This document shows positions 44,253 through 54,217 of a DNA stretch of 64,000 nt, piece by piece. This stretch comes from JARKQH01 sp964631605. GTDB taxonomy: Bacteria > Verrucomicrobiota > Verrucomicrobiia > Limisphaerales > UBA8199. Numbering within the stretch: position 1 is the first letter of the stretch; every line of letters begins with the position of its first letter. The notes beneath the pieces are model-generated. The model was not told where the DNA came from, did no database searches, and was given only the letters and a program-made list of their open reading frames with translations. The stretch spans positions 62,001 through 126,000 of the forward strand of contig CAZVYG010000004.1 in assembly GCA_964631605.1 (NCBI GenBank). Direction: 5' to 3'. The translations under genes were made by a program, and so were the position numbers.

Positions 44253-44966
44253 ATGAACACTCCGGAAGTCCTTCGCTTCAAAACTGTCGGGGAACTGGCC
44301 GAGGCCGCCGCCCGAGAGTGGTTGGCGCTGGTTGCAAACGCGGCTGGCGCCCCCTGCTGCATGGCCCTGCCAGGGGGACGCACCGCCGGACCGCTGCTCA
44401 GCGCGTTTGCAAGGGGGCTCAGCCAAAACAAGGCCCTTCTGGCACACACGCATTTTTTCTGGGCCGATGAACGCTGTGTCCCGCCCTCGAGCCCTGAAAG
44501 CAATTTCGCCCTCGCCGAGGCGTTCCTGCTTCGCCCGCTGGGGATTTCCGGGTTCCAATACCATCGCATTCGGGGGGAGGAGGCACCTGCCGTCGCGGCT
44601 CAGCTTGCGACTCGCGAGCTGTGCGGTCTTGCGCCGTTGAACGAGGCCGGGCAGCCCATCCTCGACCTGGTCCTGCTGGGGATGGGCGAGGACGGGCACG
44701 TTGCGTCGTTATTTCCCGGGGAGGCCGAGGCGACCATCCTTGATCCGGCGGTTTTTCGCGCGGTCACGGCCTCGAAGCCGCCGCCGCAGCGGGTTACCCT
44801 GGGTTATGCCGCGCTGGCGGCGGCGCGGGAGGTTTGGGTGCTGGTGGCGGGAGCGGGCAAAGCGGAGGCGCTTCGTCGGGCGTTGGGGGGGGACACGAGC
44901 CTGCCGTTGGGCCGGCTGCTGAGGATGCGCGTGCAAACCCGGATTTTTGTGGAATCAGCCGGCTAG
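44253..44966 (+). CDS. pgl: 6-phosphogluconolactonase
   Basis: DevB/SOL-type lactonase of 237 residues, full length. It hydrolyses 6-phosphogluconolactone to 6-phosphogluconate, the step after zwf, whose gene ends 13 bases upstream. Motifs: MALPGGRTAGPLLSAF (phosphate-binding), FFWADERCVPPSSPESNF and LLGMGEDGHVASLFPG, which carries the catalytic region with His, then VTLGYAAL. The pair zwf-pgl forms a compact oxidative pentose phosphate unit. Confidence 0.95.
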   Translation: MNTPEVLRFKTVGELAEAAAREWLALVANAAGAPCCMALPGGRTAGPLLSAFARGLSQNKALLAHTHFFWADERCVPPSSPESNFALAEAFLLRPLGISGFQYHRIRGEEAPAVAAQLATRELCGLAPLNEAGQPILDLVLLGMGEDGHVASLFPGEAEATILDPAVFRAVTASKPPPQRVTLGYAALAAAREVWVLVAGAGKAEALRRALGGDTSLPLGRLLRMRVQTRIFVESAG

Positions 44967-45043
44967 TCCGGTGCGGCCATTCCAACCCGCGTCATCAAAA
45001 CACACGACAACTCATTTTCCTCATTGTGCGTTATAAGAAAGAC

Positions 45044-45709
45044 ATGGCGATCGCCGTTTCCATTGTGGAAGATGATGCGCAAGCCCGCAAAATTCTCGCG
45101 GGCTGGATCAGCCGCGCCTCGGGCTTCCGGCTGGCAGGGGAGTGGGGCGACGCCGAGAGCGCGCTGCCGGTGCTGCCGGAGAAGAAACCGGATGTGGTGC
45201 TGATGGACATCAACCTGCCGGGCATGAGCGGGGTGGAAGCCGTCCGCCGGCTCAAACCGCTGTTGCCGCAGGCTCAGTTTGTGATGCTGACGGTGTACGA
45301 GGACGCCGACCACATTTACAATGCGCTGGCGGCGGGCGCGACGGGGTATCTGCTCAAGCAAACGCCCCGGGCGGAACTGTTGCGGGCGCTCGAGGATGTT
45401 CACCAAGGGGGCTCGCCCATGACCAGCAACATCGCCCGCAAGGTGGTGCAATCGTTCCGGCAGCCCGCGTCGCTCGCGCCCGAAAGCGAGGGCCTGTCGC
45501 CCCGCGAACAGGAGGTTCTCGACCTGCTGGCGCGCGGGTATTTGTACAAGGAAATTGCCGAGCGCCTGAATATCAGCGTTCCCACAGTGAACACCTACGT
45601 GCGGCGCATGTACGAAAAACTGCACGTTCGGTCCCGGGCCCAGGCCGTGGCCAAGTACGCCCACCTGGCTGGGAACGAGTCCAAAACCGCTCCTTCAGCC
45701 CGTCTTTAA
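45044..45709 (+). CDS. NarL/FixJ-type response regulator
   Basis: Response regulator of 221 residues from the ATG at 45044, preceded by AAGAAAG; the open frame extends much further upstream but without a start of quality. Receiver domain: SIVEDDAQ (acidic pocket), VVLMDINLPGMSG (phospho-acceptor Asp), MLTVYED (Thr switch) and YLLKQTPRAEL (Lys). LuxR-type HTH at the C-terminus: LSPREQEVLDLLARGYLYKEIAERLNIS, TVNTYVRRMYEKL. No histidine kinase is adjacent. It follows pgl by 77 bases; its target is unknown. Confidence 0.93.
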   Translation: MAIAVSIVEDDAQARKILAGWISRASGFRLAGEWGDAESALPVLPEKKPDVVLMDINLPGMSGVEAVRRLKPLLPQAQFVMLTVYEDADHIYNALAAGATGYLLKQTPRAELLRALEDVHQGGSPMTSNIARKVVQSFRQPASLAPESEGLSPREQEVLDLLARGYLYKEIAERLNISVPTVNTYVRRMYEKLHVRSRAQAVAKYAHLAGNESKTAPSARL

Positions 45710-45726
45710 GCGGGAGGATTGCGGGT

Positions 45727-45746
45727 TGTCATGTATTTTAATGACA
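45727..45746. promoter_or_regulatory. inverted repeat in the leader of the secreted-protein gene
   Basis: TGTCAT-N8-ATGACA, with an AT-rich middle, lies about 180 bases before the start of the gene at 45923. It could be an operator or a weak terminator of the regulator gene. The rest of 45710-45922 shows no recognised riboswitch or gene. Confidence 0.25.
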
Positions 45747-45922
45747 TGCCAGCCGCGGGTTTATTTGTTAGGTTGGCAAACAGTTAGCCGTTTCCCTATG
45801 AAACCTCGTGCCGTTTGGCGAAGGAGTCGGTTGGGATGCGTGGCCGGGACATCTGGCCATGCTCTCGCGGCGTTCCTTTCGTTCCATTCGGATAGTTCCT
45901 TAATCCCCTAAAAAAGACAGGT

Positions 45923-47854
45923 ATGAAGCAAAATCAAAACCTCCAAATCTGGCTCAAGCGATCCGCGCTGGGCCTGGCTCTGGCCGCTACCATCGCTGTC
46001 GGTCAGGCGCAAACCTTCACCAATATCATATTCAACCAGTTCGACGACGCGACCTCGTGGAACACAATGGCCAAGTGGTGGGGTGATCCCCCGGTCGCCT
46101 ACGAATGGGATGGCACCGTGAATGTCGCCCCGGGCCCTTACGGGACCAACGCGACCAGTTCCGGCTCGATGAAGGTGACGGTGGACTGGAACAGCAGCCA
46201 CAACCAGTTGATGATCTGGCAGGAGGTTGACGGGAACCAGACGTGGTGGGTGAATCCGGAGAATCGCATCAACGGGTTCTACTACGACCTGTCCTTCGAC
46301 ATCAAATTCGATCCGGCGTCCTCGATGGGGGTCAATGGTGGCCGCGGCAATATCCGCTTTGGCGTCACTACCCCGTCCTGGGCGCAACGCGAGTTGATCG
46401 CCTTCAATCCCTTCCCGGTTACGAACGACTGGACGCATGTGGACTGCAAGATCTCGCCGAACCTTGTGGATATTGACCAAATCACCGGCTGGTACATGTA
46501 CTTCAACTGGCAGCCGGGCAATATCACGAATCAACAGGTGTTCTGGATTGATAACCTGATCTTCTACACCAACCTGAACAAGGATCTGAAGCCGCCTACG
46601 CTGAGCCTGGCGCCTGTCACCAGCAACCCGGGGCTGCAGATCATCGCGGCGGCCGGGGACTATCCGCGCCAGATGATTCGCACCTTGCCCGCCAACGAAT
46701 ACACCTGGATTGGCAAAGGCTCGCAGCCGGTGACTTACTCGCTCACCATCACCAACTATCCGTCGAACCCTTACACGAACTTCCAGACCCACATTCTTTT
46801 GGTTCCCAACCCGGGGACGGAGAACGCACCGGACTGGAACCAGCCGCATACGCTGGCGCTGATGATCGAGAACCACATGGACGGCACAGCCAGTGGCTAC
46901 CTGCGGTATAAGACCAATCTGCCCAACGCCAACGCCATGATGTACAATTCGGAGCCCACCAACGGGCCGGTAGGGCATATTGCGACGGTGGAAGCGCCGA
47001 CGCCGCTGGGCACGTGGTCACTCACCTTCCTTAATGACACCAATATCACGGTCACCGGCCCCGGCGGAGTAACTGCCACCGCCAACCTGGAGCTTGATGC
47101 GGCAGGTTACTTTGGCTCCGGTCTGGTTGCCTATTTCGGAAATCAGCCCAATGGTTCGGTGAAGTCCGGCCAGTTCTGCACGCTGAGCCGCGTGAAGATC
47201 ACGGGCGCCTGGGGCCCGGACATTGATGACACGTTCCCCGGCCCGGACATTGACACCAACAACTGGGAAAGGATCGCCGCCGAGGCGTCCGGCGTGTTTG
47301 TCGTCGGCCCCAACGATGTCTGGTGGCTGACCTGGACTCTGCCTGATCTCAACTTCAACACCGTGCAGGTCAGCCCCGACCTGGCACCGGGTTCGTGGAC
47401 CGACACCACGTTGCGCGACCGCGCGTTCGTCAAGGGGGCAACCCGCACCGTGCGCGTCGCCAAATCGGATATGCCATCTGGCAGCCAGTGTTACTTCCGA
47501 ATGGTCAAACGCGTTGCGACCCAACTGCAGGTGCTGCTGCCGGGCGAAAGCCCCGCTCCTGGCACGCCCACAGGCAAAACCGGCACGCCAACCGCCCAGG
47601 CAGTCGGCGTAGCCTTTGACGTGACCGTTCGTGCAGTGGATAATGAGTGGAATCTGATCCCCACTGTGGCCGATACCGTGCGAATTACGAGCAGCGACGA
47701 ATACGCCGCGCTACCGCTGGATGCGCCGCTGGTTGGCGGCGTTGGGACCTTCAGCGTGATGCTGAATCAAGCCGGCACTTGGACCATCACGGCCACCGAT
47801 GTAAGCGATGGTAGCAAGGCGCCAGGCACCAGCAGCCCGGTCACCGCCAACTAG
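45923..47854 (+). CDS. secreted beta-rich protein of unknown function
   Basis: Exported protein of 643 residues with signal MKQNQNLQIWLKRSALGLALAATIAVGQA. Residues about 30-215 look like a jelly-roll domain (FNQFDDATSW, GFYYDLSFDIKFDP, FWIDNLIFYTN), as in carbohydrate-binding proteins. The middle (about 230-440) looks like a second lectin-like beta domain. It then carries the module LTWTLPDLNFNTVQVSPDL to CYFRMVKR, a variant of the 'FYR' module, and ends in a Big/invasin-like Ig domain (AVGVAFDVTVRAVDNEWN). No enzyme motif is visible. A clear terminator follows. Confidence 0.75.
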   Translation: MKQNQNLQIWLKRSALGLALAATIAVGQAQTFTNIIFNQFDDATSWNTMAKWWGDPPVAYEWDGTVNVAPGPYGTNATSSGSMKVTVDWNSSHNQLMIWQEVDGNQTWWVNPENRINGFYYDLSFDIKFDPASSMGVNGGRGNIRFGVTTPSWAQRELIAFNPFPVTNDWTHVDCKISPNLVDIDQITGWYMYFNWQPGNITNQQVFWIDNLIFYTNLNKDLKPPTLSLAPVTSNPGLQIIAAAGDYPRQMIRTLPANEYTWIGKGSQPVTYSLTITNYPSNPYTNFQTHILLVPNPGTENAPDWNQPHTLALMIENHMDGTASGYLRYKTNLPNANAMMYNSEPTNGPVGHIATVEAPTPLGTWSLTFLNDTNITVTGPGGVTATANLELDAAGYFGSGLVAYFGNQPNGSVKSGQFCTLSRVKITGAWGPDIDDTFPGPDIDTNNWERIAAEASGVFVVGPNDVWWLTWTLPDLNFNTVQVSPDLAPGSWTDTTLRDRAFVKGATRTVRVAKSDMPSGSQCYFRMVKRVATQLQVLLPGESPAPGTPTGKTGTPTAQAVGVAFDVTVRAVDNEWNLIPTVADTVRITSSDEYAALPLDAPLVGGVGTFSVMLNQAGTWTITATDVSDGSKAPGTSSPVTAN

Positions 47855-47889
47855 TCCGTAATTCCGCTTGTCCTACTGGACTTGCGCAG

Positions 47890-47917
47890 GGGCGCCGGCA
47901 AAAGCGGCGCCCTTTTT
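47890..47917 (+). terminator. intrinsic terminator
   Basis: The stem GGGCGCCG/CGGCGCCC, with loop GCAAAAG, is followed by TTTTT. It is a classic Rho-independent terminator for the secreted-protein gene. Confidence 0.85.
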
Positions 47918-48004
47918 CATGCGTTCGTGCAGGGCCTTCGGCAGCCGGCAGTTGGTTATCGCGGCTCACGTTTTGGCGGGCCAGGGCGCGAAGCGTCTGG
48001 GGAA

Positions 48005-48042
48005 GGGGGTCGGAAGCCTTGGGCGAGGTCTTCCGACACCCC
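48005..48042. terminator. hairpin downstream of nrdJ
   Basis: GGGGGTCGGAAG pairs with CTTCCGACACCCC, with one bulged A, across a 13-base loop. It lies 47 bases beyond the nrdJ stop on the minus strand. No run of T follows on that strand. Confidence 0.5.
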
Positions 48043-48088
48043 AGGTTTTGAGGGTTTAAGGCCCTACGGGCATCAATCGCGCCGGCAT

Positions 48089-51000
48089 TTAACTGCAACC
48101 CTGGCTTTCGCCGCAGTTGAGGCATTTGTAGCAGGCGCCGTTGCGGACGGTGACGGCGCCGCAGTTGGCGCAGGCCGGGGCGTCCTGCTGGAAGTGGGCG
48201 ACGGAATCGCTGATGTTGGTGATTTTGCGACCGGGCTGGTGGCCGTTACTGCCGGCAGCCGCGCCCTCGACTTCAAGCACATCGGTGTCTTCGGCGAGGG
48301 GCAGCTCGGGGACGGGCCGGTTGACCTTCTTTTTGATTTCCTCCTGCAGGCCCGGGATGGCGAGCTCGGGCTGGTTGCGGTTGGGAGTGTTTTCCTCGCG
48401 GTAACCGGGGACGAACTGGCAGGCGAGCCAGCGGAAGACGTAGTCGGTGATCGAGGCGGCGTTGGGGATGTCGCGGTTCTTGGTGAAGCCGGAGGGCTCG
48501 AAGCGGACGTGGGCGAACTTGCGGGCCAGGGCTTCGAGCGGAACGCCGTATTGGAGGGCGAGGCTGGTGAGGGTGCCGATGCCATCCATGAGGCCGCCGA
48601 TGGTGGAGCCTTCCTTGGCCATGGTGATGAAGAGCTCGCCGGGCTGGCCGTCTTCGAACAGGCCGACGGTGAGGTAGCCTTCATGGCCGGCGATGTCGAA
48701 TTTATGGGTAATGGCTGTGCGCGTTTCCGGCAGGCGGCGGCGCGGCGGCTTGGCGGTTTGGGGGGCGAGGCGGCGCACCTCGGCTTCCAGTTCGCGGATG
48801 CGGGCCTCGAGGGCCGAGTCTTTGGAGGCATCACCGGCCGAGGAGTCGGTGGTGCGCCGGGTGTTGAGGGGCTGGGAGCGTTTGGAGCCGTCGCGATAAA
48901 TGGCCACGCACTTGAGGCCCATTTTCCAGGCCTGCACATAGGCGTCCCGGATGTCCTCGACGGTGCTTTCCCTGGGCATGTTCACCGTTTTGGAGATGGC
49001 GCCGCTGATGAACGGCTGGGCGGCGGCCATCATGCGCAGGTGCGCCAGGTAATGAATGCTGCGTTTGCCCTGGTAGGGCTTGAAGGCGCAGTCGAAGACG
49101 TGGAGATGCTCGGGCTTGAGGCCGCTTTTGACGGTTTGGCCGCCGGTTTCGACGTCTTCGATGGTGTCATATTTTTCGATGTGGGCGACAATGGCTTCGA
49201 TTTCGCTGGGGGAGTAGCCCAGGCGGCGGAGGGCGTCGGGGACGGTGCGGTTGACGATTTTGAGAACGCCGCCGCCGGCCAGGACCTTGTATTTGACCAG
49301 GGCAATGTCGGGTTCGATGCCGGTCGTGTCGCAATCCATGAGGAAGGCGATGGTGCCGGTGGGGGCGAGGACGGTGACCTGGGCGTTGCGGAAGCCGGCC
49401 TGCCGGCCGCGGCTCAGGGCGTTGTCCCAGACTTTGCGGGCTTCCTGTTTGAGGTAATCGAATTCCGCGCTGGGTTGGATGGCCTCGACGGCGTCGCGAT
49501 GCTGTTGGATGACCTGGAGCATGGAGTCCACGTTGTCGGGGGCGAGGGGTTTGGGCACGTGGGCGCAGGCGGCGTGGTGGTAGCCTTGGAAGGGGCCGAG
49601 GATGTCGGCCAGTTCGGCGGACTGCTCGTAGGCGTGGCCGGTCATGATGGCGGTGATGGCGCCGGCCAGGGCGCGGCCTTCGTCGGAGTCGTAGGGCAGG
49701 CCGTAATCCATGATCAGCGAGCCGAGGTTGGCATAACCCAGGCCGAGGGTGCGGAAAATGTGGGAGTTTTCGGCAATCTCGGGTGTGGGGTAGCTGGCAT
49801 TATCCACGAGGATTTCCTGGGCGGTGATGAAGAGGCGCACGGCGGCCTTGAAGCGCTCGACGTCGAAGCGGCCGTCCTCGCGTTTGAACTTCATGAGGTT
49901 GAGGGAGGCGAGGTTGCAGGCGGTGTTGTTGAGGAAGACGTATTCCGAGCAGGGGTTGGTCGAATGGATGGGCTCGGTGCCTTTGCAGGTATGCCATTTT
50001 TGGATGGCGCCATCGTATTGGAGGCCGGGGTCGCCGCAAACCCAGGTGCCCTCGGCGATTTTGTTGAGGAGGGTGGCGGCGTCCTTCTTTTCGAGCGGCT
50101 GGCCGGTGGTCACGGCGCGGGTCCACCATTCCCTGCCCTCGAGGGCGGCGTGCATGAAGTCGTCGCTGACGCGGACGGAGAGGTTCTCGTTTTGGTACAT
50201 GACGCTGCCGTAGGCGTCGCCGTTGTAGGAGCCGTCGTAGCCCTGCTCGATGAGCGCCCAGGCTTTCTTTTCTTCCTTTTGTTTGGCGTCAATGAACTCC
50301 TCGATGTCGCCGTGCCAATCGCGCAGGGTGTTCATCTTGGCGGCGCGGCGTGTTTTGCCGCCGGATTTGACCACGTTGGCCACCTGGTCATAGACGCGGA
50401 GGAAAGACAGGGGGCCGCTGGGGCGTCCGCCGCCGCTGAGTTTTTCCTTGCTGGAGCGGATGGGGGAGAGGTCGGTGCCGGTGCCGGAGCCGAACTTGAA
50501 GAGCATGGCCTCGCTGTAGGCGAGGTGCATGATGGATTCCATGTTGTCGTCCACGGATTGGATGAAGCAGGCGCTGCACTGGGGGTATTCGTACTGGGTG
50601 CGGGCGCGCTCGGGCTTGCCGGTTTTGCGGTTGTAAAACCAGTTGCCGCGGCTGGAGGAGTTGCCGACGTGGTATTGGTGGTAGAGGCCGACGTTGAACC
50701 AGACCGGGGAGTTGAAGGCGCCGTATTGGTTCAAGCACAGCCAGCTCAGCTCATCGTAGAACACTTCACCCGCCGCGCGGGTGAAATAGCCGTCTTTCAC
50801 GCCCCAATCGGCGATGGTGCGGCAAATGCGGTGAATGAGCTGGCGGACGGAGGTCTCGCGTTCGGGGGTGCCTTGCTCGCCGTAGAAATACTTCGAGACG
50901 ACGACCTTGGTTGCGAGGTGGGACCAGAATTTGGGCACCTCGACATTCTCCTGACGGAAAATGACCTTGTTATTGTCGTCGGTGATTTCGGCGGTGCGTT

Positions 51001-51181
51001 TTTCCCATTCCACCTGGTCGAAGGGGTTGACGTTGGGATCACTGAAGACGCGCCGCAGGGAGAGACGTTTGCGGCCGGCCGAGGTCTCGGACTTCGGGTT
51101 GCGGGAGGCGGCGCCGGCGGTGGTGCGACGACGGCTCCGGGGAGCGGAGACGGGCAAAACTTGTTCGCTAAATTCAATCAT
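48089..51181 (-). CDS. nrdJ: vitamin B12-dependent (class II) ribonucleotide reductase
   Basis: NrdJ of 1030 residues; it reduces ribonucleotides with adenosylcobalamin, so it needs no oxygen. Motifs: YPQCSACFIQSVDDNMESI (first redox Cys region), FKFGSGTGTDLSPIRSS, NPCSEYVFLNNTACNLASLNL (radical Cys and partners), LAPTGTIAFLMDCDTTGIEPD. The C-terminal tail has a zinc-ribbon-like CANCGAVTVRNGACYKCLNCG and the end CS. An insertion near residue 790-830 (SSAGDASKDSALEARIREL) forms a helical charged linker. It is the only dNTP-producing enzyme in the window. A promoter with a candidate NrdR box lies upstream. Confidence 0.97.
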   Translation of the reverse strand: MIEFSEQVLPVSAPRSRRRTTAGAASRNPKSETSAGRKRLSLRRVFSDPNVNPFDQVEWEKRTAEITDDNNKVIFRQENVEVPKFWSHLATKVVVSKYFYGEQGTPERETSVRQLIHRICRTIADWGVKDGYFTRAAGEVFYDELSWLCLNQYGAFNSPVWFNVGLYHQYHVGNSSSRGNWFYNRKTGKPERARTQYEYPQCSACFIQSVDDNMESIMHLAYSEAMLFKFGSGTGTDLSPIRSSKEKLSGGGRPSGPLSFLRVYDQVANVVKSGGKTRRAAKMNTLRDWHGDIEEFIDAKQKEEKKAWALIEQGYDGSYNGDAYGSVMYQNENLSVRVSDDFMHAALEGREWWTRAVTTGQPLEKKDAATLLNKIAEGTWVCGDPGLQYDGAIQKWHTCKGTEPIHSTNPCSEYVFLNNTACNLASLNLMKFKREDGRFDVERFKAAVRLFITAQEILVDNASYPTPEIAENSHIFRTLGLGYANLGSLIMDYGLPYDSDEGRALAGAITAIMTGHAYEQSAELADILGPFQGYHHAACAHVPKPLAPDNVDSMLQVIQQHRDAVEAIQPSAEFDYLKQEARKVWDNALSRGRQAGFRNAQVTVLAPTGTIAFLMDCDTTGIEPDIALVKYKVLAGGGVLKIVNRTVPDALRRLGYSPSEIEAIVAHIEKYDTIEDVETGGQTVKSGLKPEHLHVFDCAFKPYQGKRSIHYLAHLRMMAAAQPFISGAISKTVNMPRESTVEDIRDAYVQAWKMGLKCVAIYRDGSKRSQPLNTRRTTDSSAGDASKDSALEARIRELEAEVRRLAPQTAKPPRRRLPETRTAITHKFDIAGHEGYLTVGLFEDGQPGELFITMAKEGSTIGGLMDGIGTLTSLALQYGVPLEALARKFAHVRFEPSGFTKNRDIPNAASITDYVFRWLACQFVPGYREENTPNRNQPELAIPGLQEEIKKKVNRPVPELPLAEDTDVLEVEGAAAGSNGHQPGRKITNISDSVAHFQQDAPACANCGAVTVRNGACYKCLNCGESQGCS

Positions 51182-51280
51182 GGTTTTCCTCTTAACGACT
51201 CTATCTGGCGGGCTTGGCGGGCTACCCGGCCCTGACCTCAGCCGCGCACCAGATTCGGTTCAAATTGGTTGCTTTCAAGA

Positions 51281-51309
51281 CGACCGGGCCTCTGGTGGGA
51301 GGCCCGTCG
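51281..51309 (-). promoter_or_regulatory. hairpin in the nrdJ leader
   Basis: CGGGCCTC-TGGTGG-GAGGCCCG, extended by CGA/TCG across a bulge, forms a strong stem-loop in the predicted 160-base leader of nrdJ. No T-run follows it. It could be an attenuator, a stabilising element or chance GC-rich pairing. Confidence 0.35.
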
Positions 51310-51344
51310 CACACCCCATTAGTAGGGGAACGTTGTGAACTTAT

Positions 51345-51377
51345 CCACCATATATGGGGTGGCAAGGATTTTTTCAA
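51345..51377 (-). promoter_or_regulatory. nrdJ promoter with overlapping NrdR-like box
   Basis: On the minus strand TTGAAA (51377-51372), a 17-base spacer and TATATG (51354-51349) make a sigma70-like promoter. The palindrome CCACCATATATGGGGTGG (51345-51362) covers the -10. By eye it agrees with the NrdR-box consensus (acaCwAtATaTwGtgt) at 12 of 16 positions. A second imperfect palindrome, CCCCATTAGTAGGGG (51314-51328), is about three helical turns away, the usual layout for paired NrdR boxes. NrdR represses ribonucleotide reductase genes. Confidence 0.5.
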
Positions 51378-51455
51378 AAAAATTTACGCAAACGTTATTC
51401 TTTCAAAAAAATGACAAAAAACACACCCCACAGCCACCACTCCGAAACGAATTGT

Positions 51456-52634
51456 TCACCGTTTCGGTTCGACAAAACCAACTTCGGCCTCGAGGCCGAG
51501 GCGCGCAAGCAATTCCAGTTCGATTTCGCGCCGCGGATTTTCTGCAGAAGCGAGGGTGTTGGCGAAGAGGTCCTGGGAGATTTCGATGGCGATGGTGAGT
51601 TGGTGTTCGGTGAGCTGGACCTGGAAACGATGGCCGGCGGCGCGGGTTTGGGCGAGGACCTGGGCGATTTGGGTTTCGTAAAAGGTGATTTCGCGGAAGC
51701 GGAATTGACGGTCGAGGCGGTTGCCGGGCTGAAGGAGGGCGCCGGTGCGGCCGCAGGAGCATTTTTCGCGGCGCAACTGGGCGGCGATGCGGGTGCGGTA
51801 GCGGAGGAGGGGAAGGGCTTCGCGGGAGAGGGTGGTGATGACGAGTTCGCCGTCGCAGATTTCGGGCAGGAACTGGTCTTCGTTGATGTGGAAGCGGCCG
51901 GCCTCGCATTCCAGGCAGAGGCCGGGGTCGAGGATTTCGGGCAGGCCAAAGCTGCAGTGAACGGCGGCGAAGAGTCCGGCGGCGACCTGCTGGCGGGTTT
52001 CGTGGTTGACATTGCGGGAAAGCAGGACGCTGCGAAGATGGAGCGACTGCGGGTCCATGCGGCGTTGTTCGAGGCAGCGGGCGAAATCGAGGGCGTGAGT
52101 GGGGGTGGTGACCAGCACGGTGGGCCGGTAGTTCTGGAGCATGGCCAACTGGTAGTCGAGATGGAGGGGGTCCTCGGCGATGACGGAGGCTTCGATGAGT
52201 TCGGCCCCCAGGAGGTAGCCGGCGGCGGCGGAGGCGGCGGCGCGGCCGAGGGAGATTTGAATGACATCGTTGGCGGTGATGCCGGCGGCGGCGAGCTGGC
52301 GGGCCGCCAGACGGCTCCATTGGGTGAGGTCATTGCGGGTGTGGCCAATGACGAGGGGGCGCCCCTCGGGCCCGACGGCCGAGTGGAGGCGGATGATTTC
52401 GCGAAGCGGGAAGGCAAACAGGCCGTAGGGGAAGGCCTCGGCCAGGGTTTCGGGGGTGGTGAAAGGGAGGCGGGGGAGGTCTTCGAGCGATTCGACGCGC
52501 AGGTCGGCGAGCGCTTCGCGGTAACGGCGGACATTGCGGCGAAGGCGGACGACCAAGGCCTGCAGTCGTTCGAGTTGCAGTTGCTCGAGCTCCGCGCGGG
52601 GCATGGTTTCGTAACGGCGGTCAAAGATATTCAT
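51456..52634 (-). CDS. divergent PaaK-like (phenylacetate-CoA ligase family) protein
   Basis: Protein of 392 residues related to the PaaK branch of adenylate-forming ligases. Seen: the N-terminal helix FDRRYETMPRAELEQLQLERL, the P-loop position now RLHSAVGPEGRPLVIGHT (lacking the TSGTTG signature), SFGLPEILDPG, GELVITTLSREALPLLRYRTR followed by IAAQL where the family has Asp, CSCGRTG, and a C-terminal domain. The loss of P-loop Ser/Thr/Gly residues and of the ATP-ribose Asp suggests weak or no adenylation. It closes the branched-chain transporter operon, 28 bases after livF, a neighbourhood known for PaaK-like genes. Confidence 0.75.
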   Translation of the reverse strand: MNIFDRRYETMPRAELEQLQLERLQALVVRLRRNVRRYREALADLRVESLEDLPRLPFTTPETLAEAFPYGLFAFPLREIIRLHSAVGPEGRPLVIGHTRNDLTQWSRLAARQLAAAGITANDVIQISLGRAAASAAAGYLLGAELIEASVIAEDPLHLDYQLAMLQNYRPTVLVTTPTHALDFARCLEQRRMDPQSLHLRSVLLSRNVNHETRQQVAAGLFAAVHCSFGLPEILDPGLCLECEAGRFHINEDQFLPEICDGELVITTLSREALPLLRYRTRIAAQLRREKCSCGRTGALLQPGNRLDRQFRFREITFYETQIAQVLAQTRAAGHRFQVQLTEHQLTIAIEISQDLFANTLASAENPRREIELELLARLGLEAEVGFVEPKR

Positions 52635-52662
52635 GGATCAAAAATTGAGACGACATAGGCGT

Positions 52663-53359
<697 letters not shown>

Positions 53360-53385
<26 letters not shown>

Positions 53386-54217
53386 GGTCCGGATTGCCGC
53401 CGAGATAGACGTTGATGACGGTGGCGTCGTTTTGAATGGCCTGAGGCGGGCCTTCGGCGATGCGGGCGCCGTGGTGCAGCACGACGATGTCGTCCGCCAG
53501 GCGCATCACCAGGGACATATCGTGCTCGACCAGCAGGAGGGTGATGCCGCGGTTGCGGATCTGGCGGATCAGATCGGCCAGGTCTTCTTTTTCCCTGGTG
53601 TTCAGGCCGCTGGCGGGCTCGTCCAGCAAGAGCATCCGCGGTTCGGTCGCCAGGGCGCGGGCCAGCTCGACCAGGCGCCGCTGGCCGAAGGGCAGGGAAC
53701 CGGCGGGGAACAGGGCCAGATGCGCGAGGCCGACGACCTCAAGCTGTTGCATGGCGGCGTGGCGGATGGCGCGTTCCTCGGCTGCCTGGCCGGGGAGACG
53801 AAAGGCGCATCCGAAAAAGCCGCGGCGGGCGCGGCTGTGGCGTCCCACCATGACGTTTTCCAGGACGTTCATTTGCAGGAACAGGCTTGGGTTCTGGAAG
53901 GTTCGGGAAATGCCCGCGCAGGCAATTTGATAGGGCTTCCACCCTTGAATGGGCCTGCCTTGGAAGGTGATACGTCCCGCATCGGGCCGAAGCAGGCCGC
54001 AGACCAGATTGAACAAGGTGGTTTTGCCCGCGCCGTTGGGGCCGATCAGGCCCTTGATCTGACCGGGGAGGACTTTGAAGCTTACGTCGTCCACGGCGAC
54101 CAGGCCGCCGAAGCTGCGGCGGACATTTTCGACTTCGAGCAACGGGGGGCTGGCCGGGGCGGGGGCGGTGGTTGGGCCGGCCGGGGCGAGAGAGGGGGAG
54201 GAGGTTGCCGGGCTCAT
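53360..54217 (-). CDS. livG: branched-chain amino acid ABC transporter ATP-binding protein LivG
   Basis: ABC ATPase of 285 residues. An Ala/Pro-rich N-terminal stretch of about 25 residues precedes the ATPase core. Walker A GPNGAGKTT, SRTFQNPSLF (Q-loop), signature LPFGQRRLVELA (an unusual but common LivG form), Walker B MLLLDEPASGLN and LLVEHDMSLV. The C-terminal DHATSS tail is short. Its ATG overlaps the livM stop (ATGA), and its end overlaps livF. Confidence 0.95.

Noticed and set aside
44834..45043. N-terminal extension of the regulator at 45044
   Set aside because: The extension overlaps the end of pgl in another frame and has no domain; the ATG at 45044 has a ribosome-binding site and begins the receiver domain.
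47882..51235. A 1117-codon open frame on the plus strand, antisense to nrdJ and longer than it
   Set aside because: Its product is a monotonous Gly/Ala/Val/Asp/Glu sequence, as expected from the complement of a GC-rich gene, while the minus strand encodes a complete NrdJ with all its motifs.
51182..51344. Possible cobalamin riboswitch in the nrdJ leader
   Set aside because: A fragment (GGTCAGGGCCGGGTAGCC) faintly recalls a B12 box, but the other conserved elements are missing and the region is short. A covariance search would settle it.
51354..52658. A 434-codon plus-strand open frame over the PaaK-like gene
   Set aside because: Gly/Glu/Ala-rich shadow. The minus strand keeps PaaK-family motifs and fits the operon spacing.
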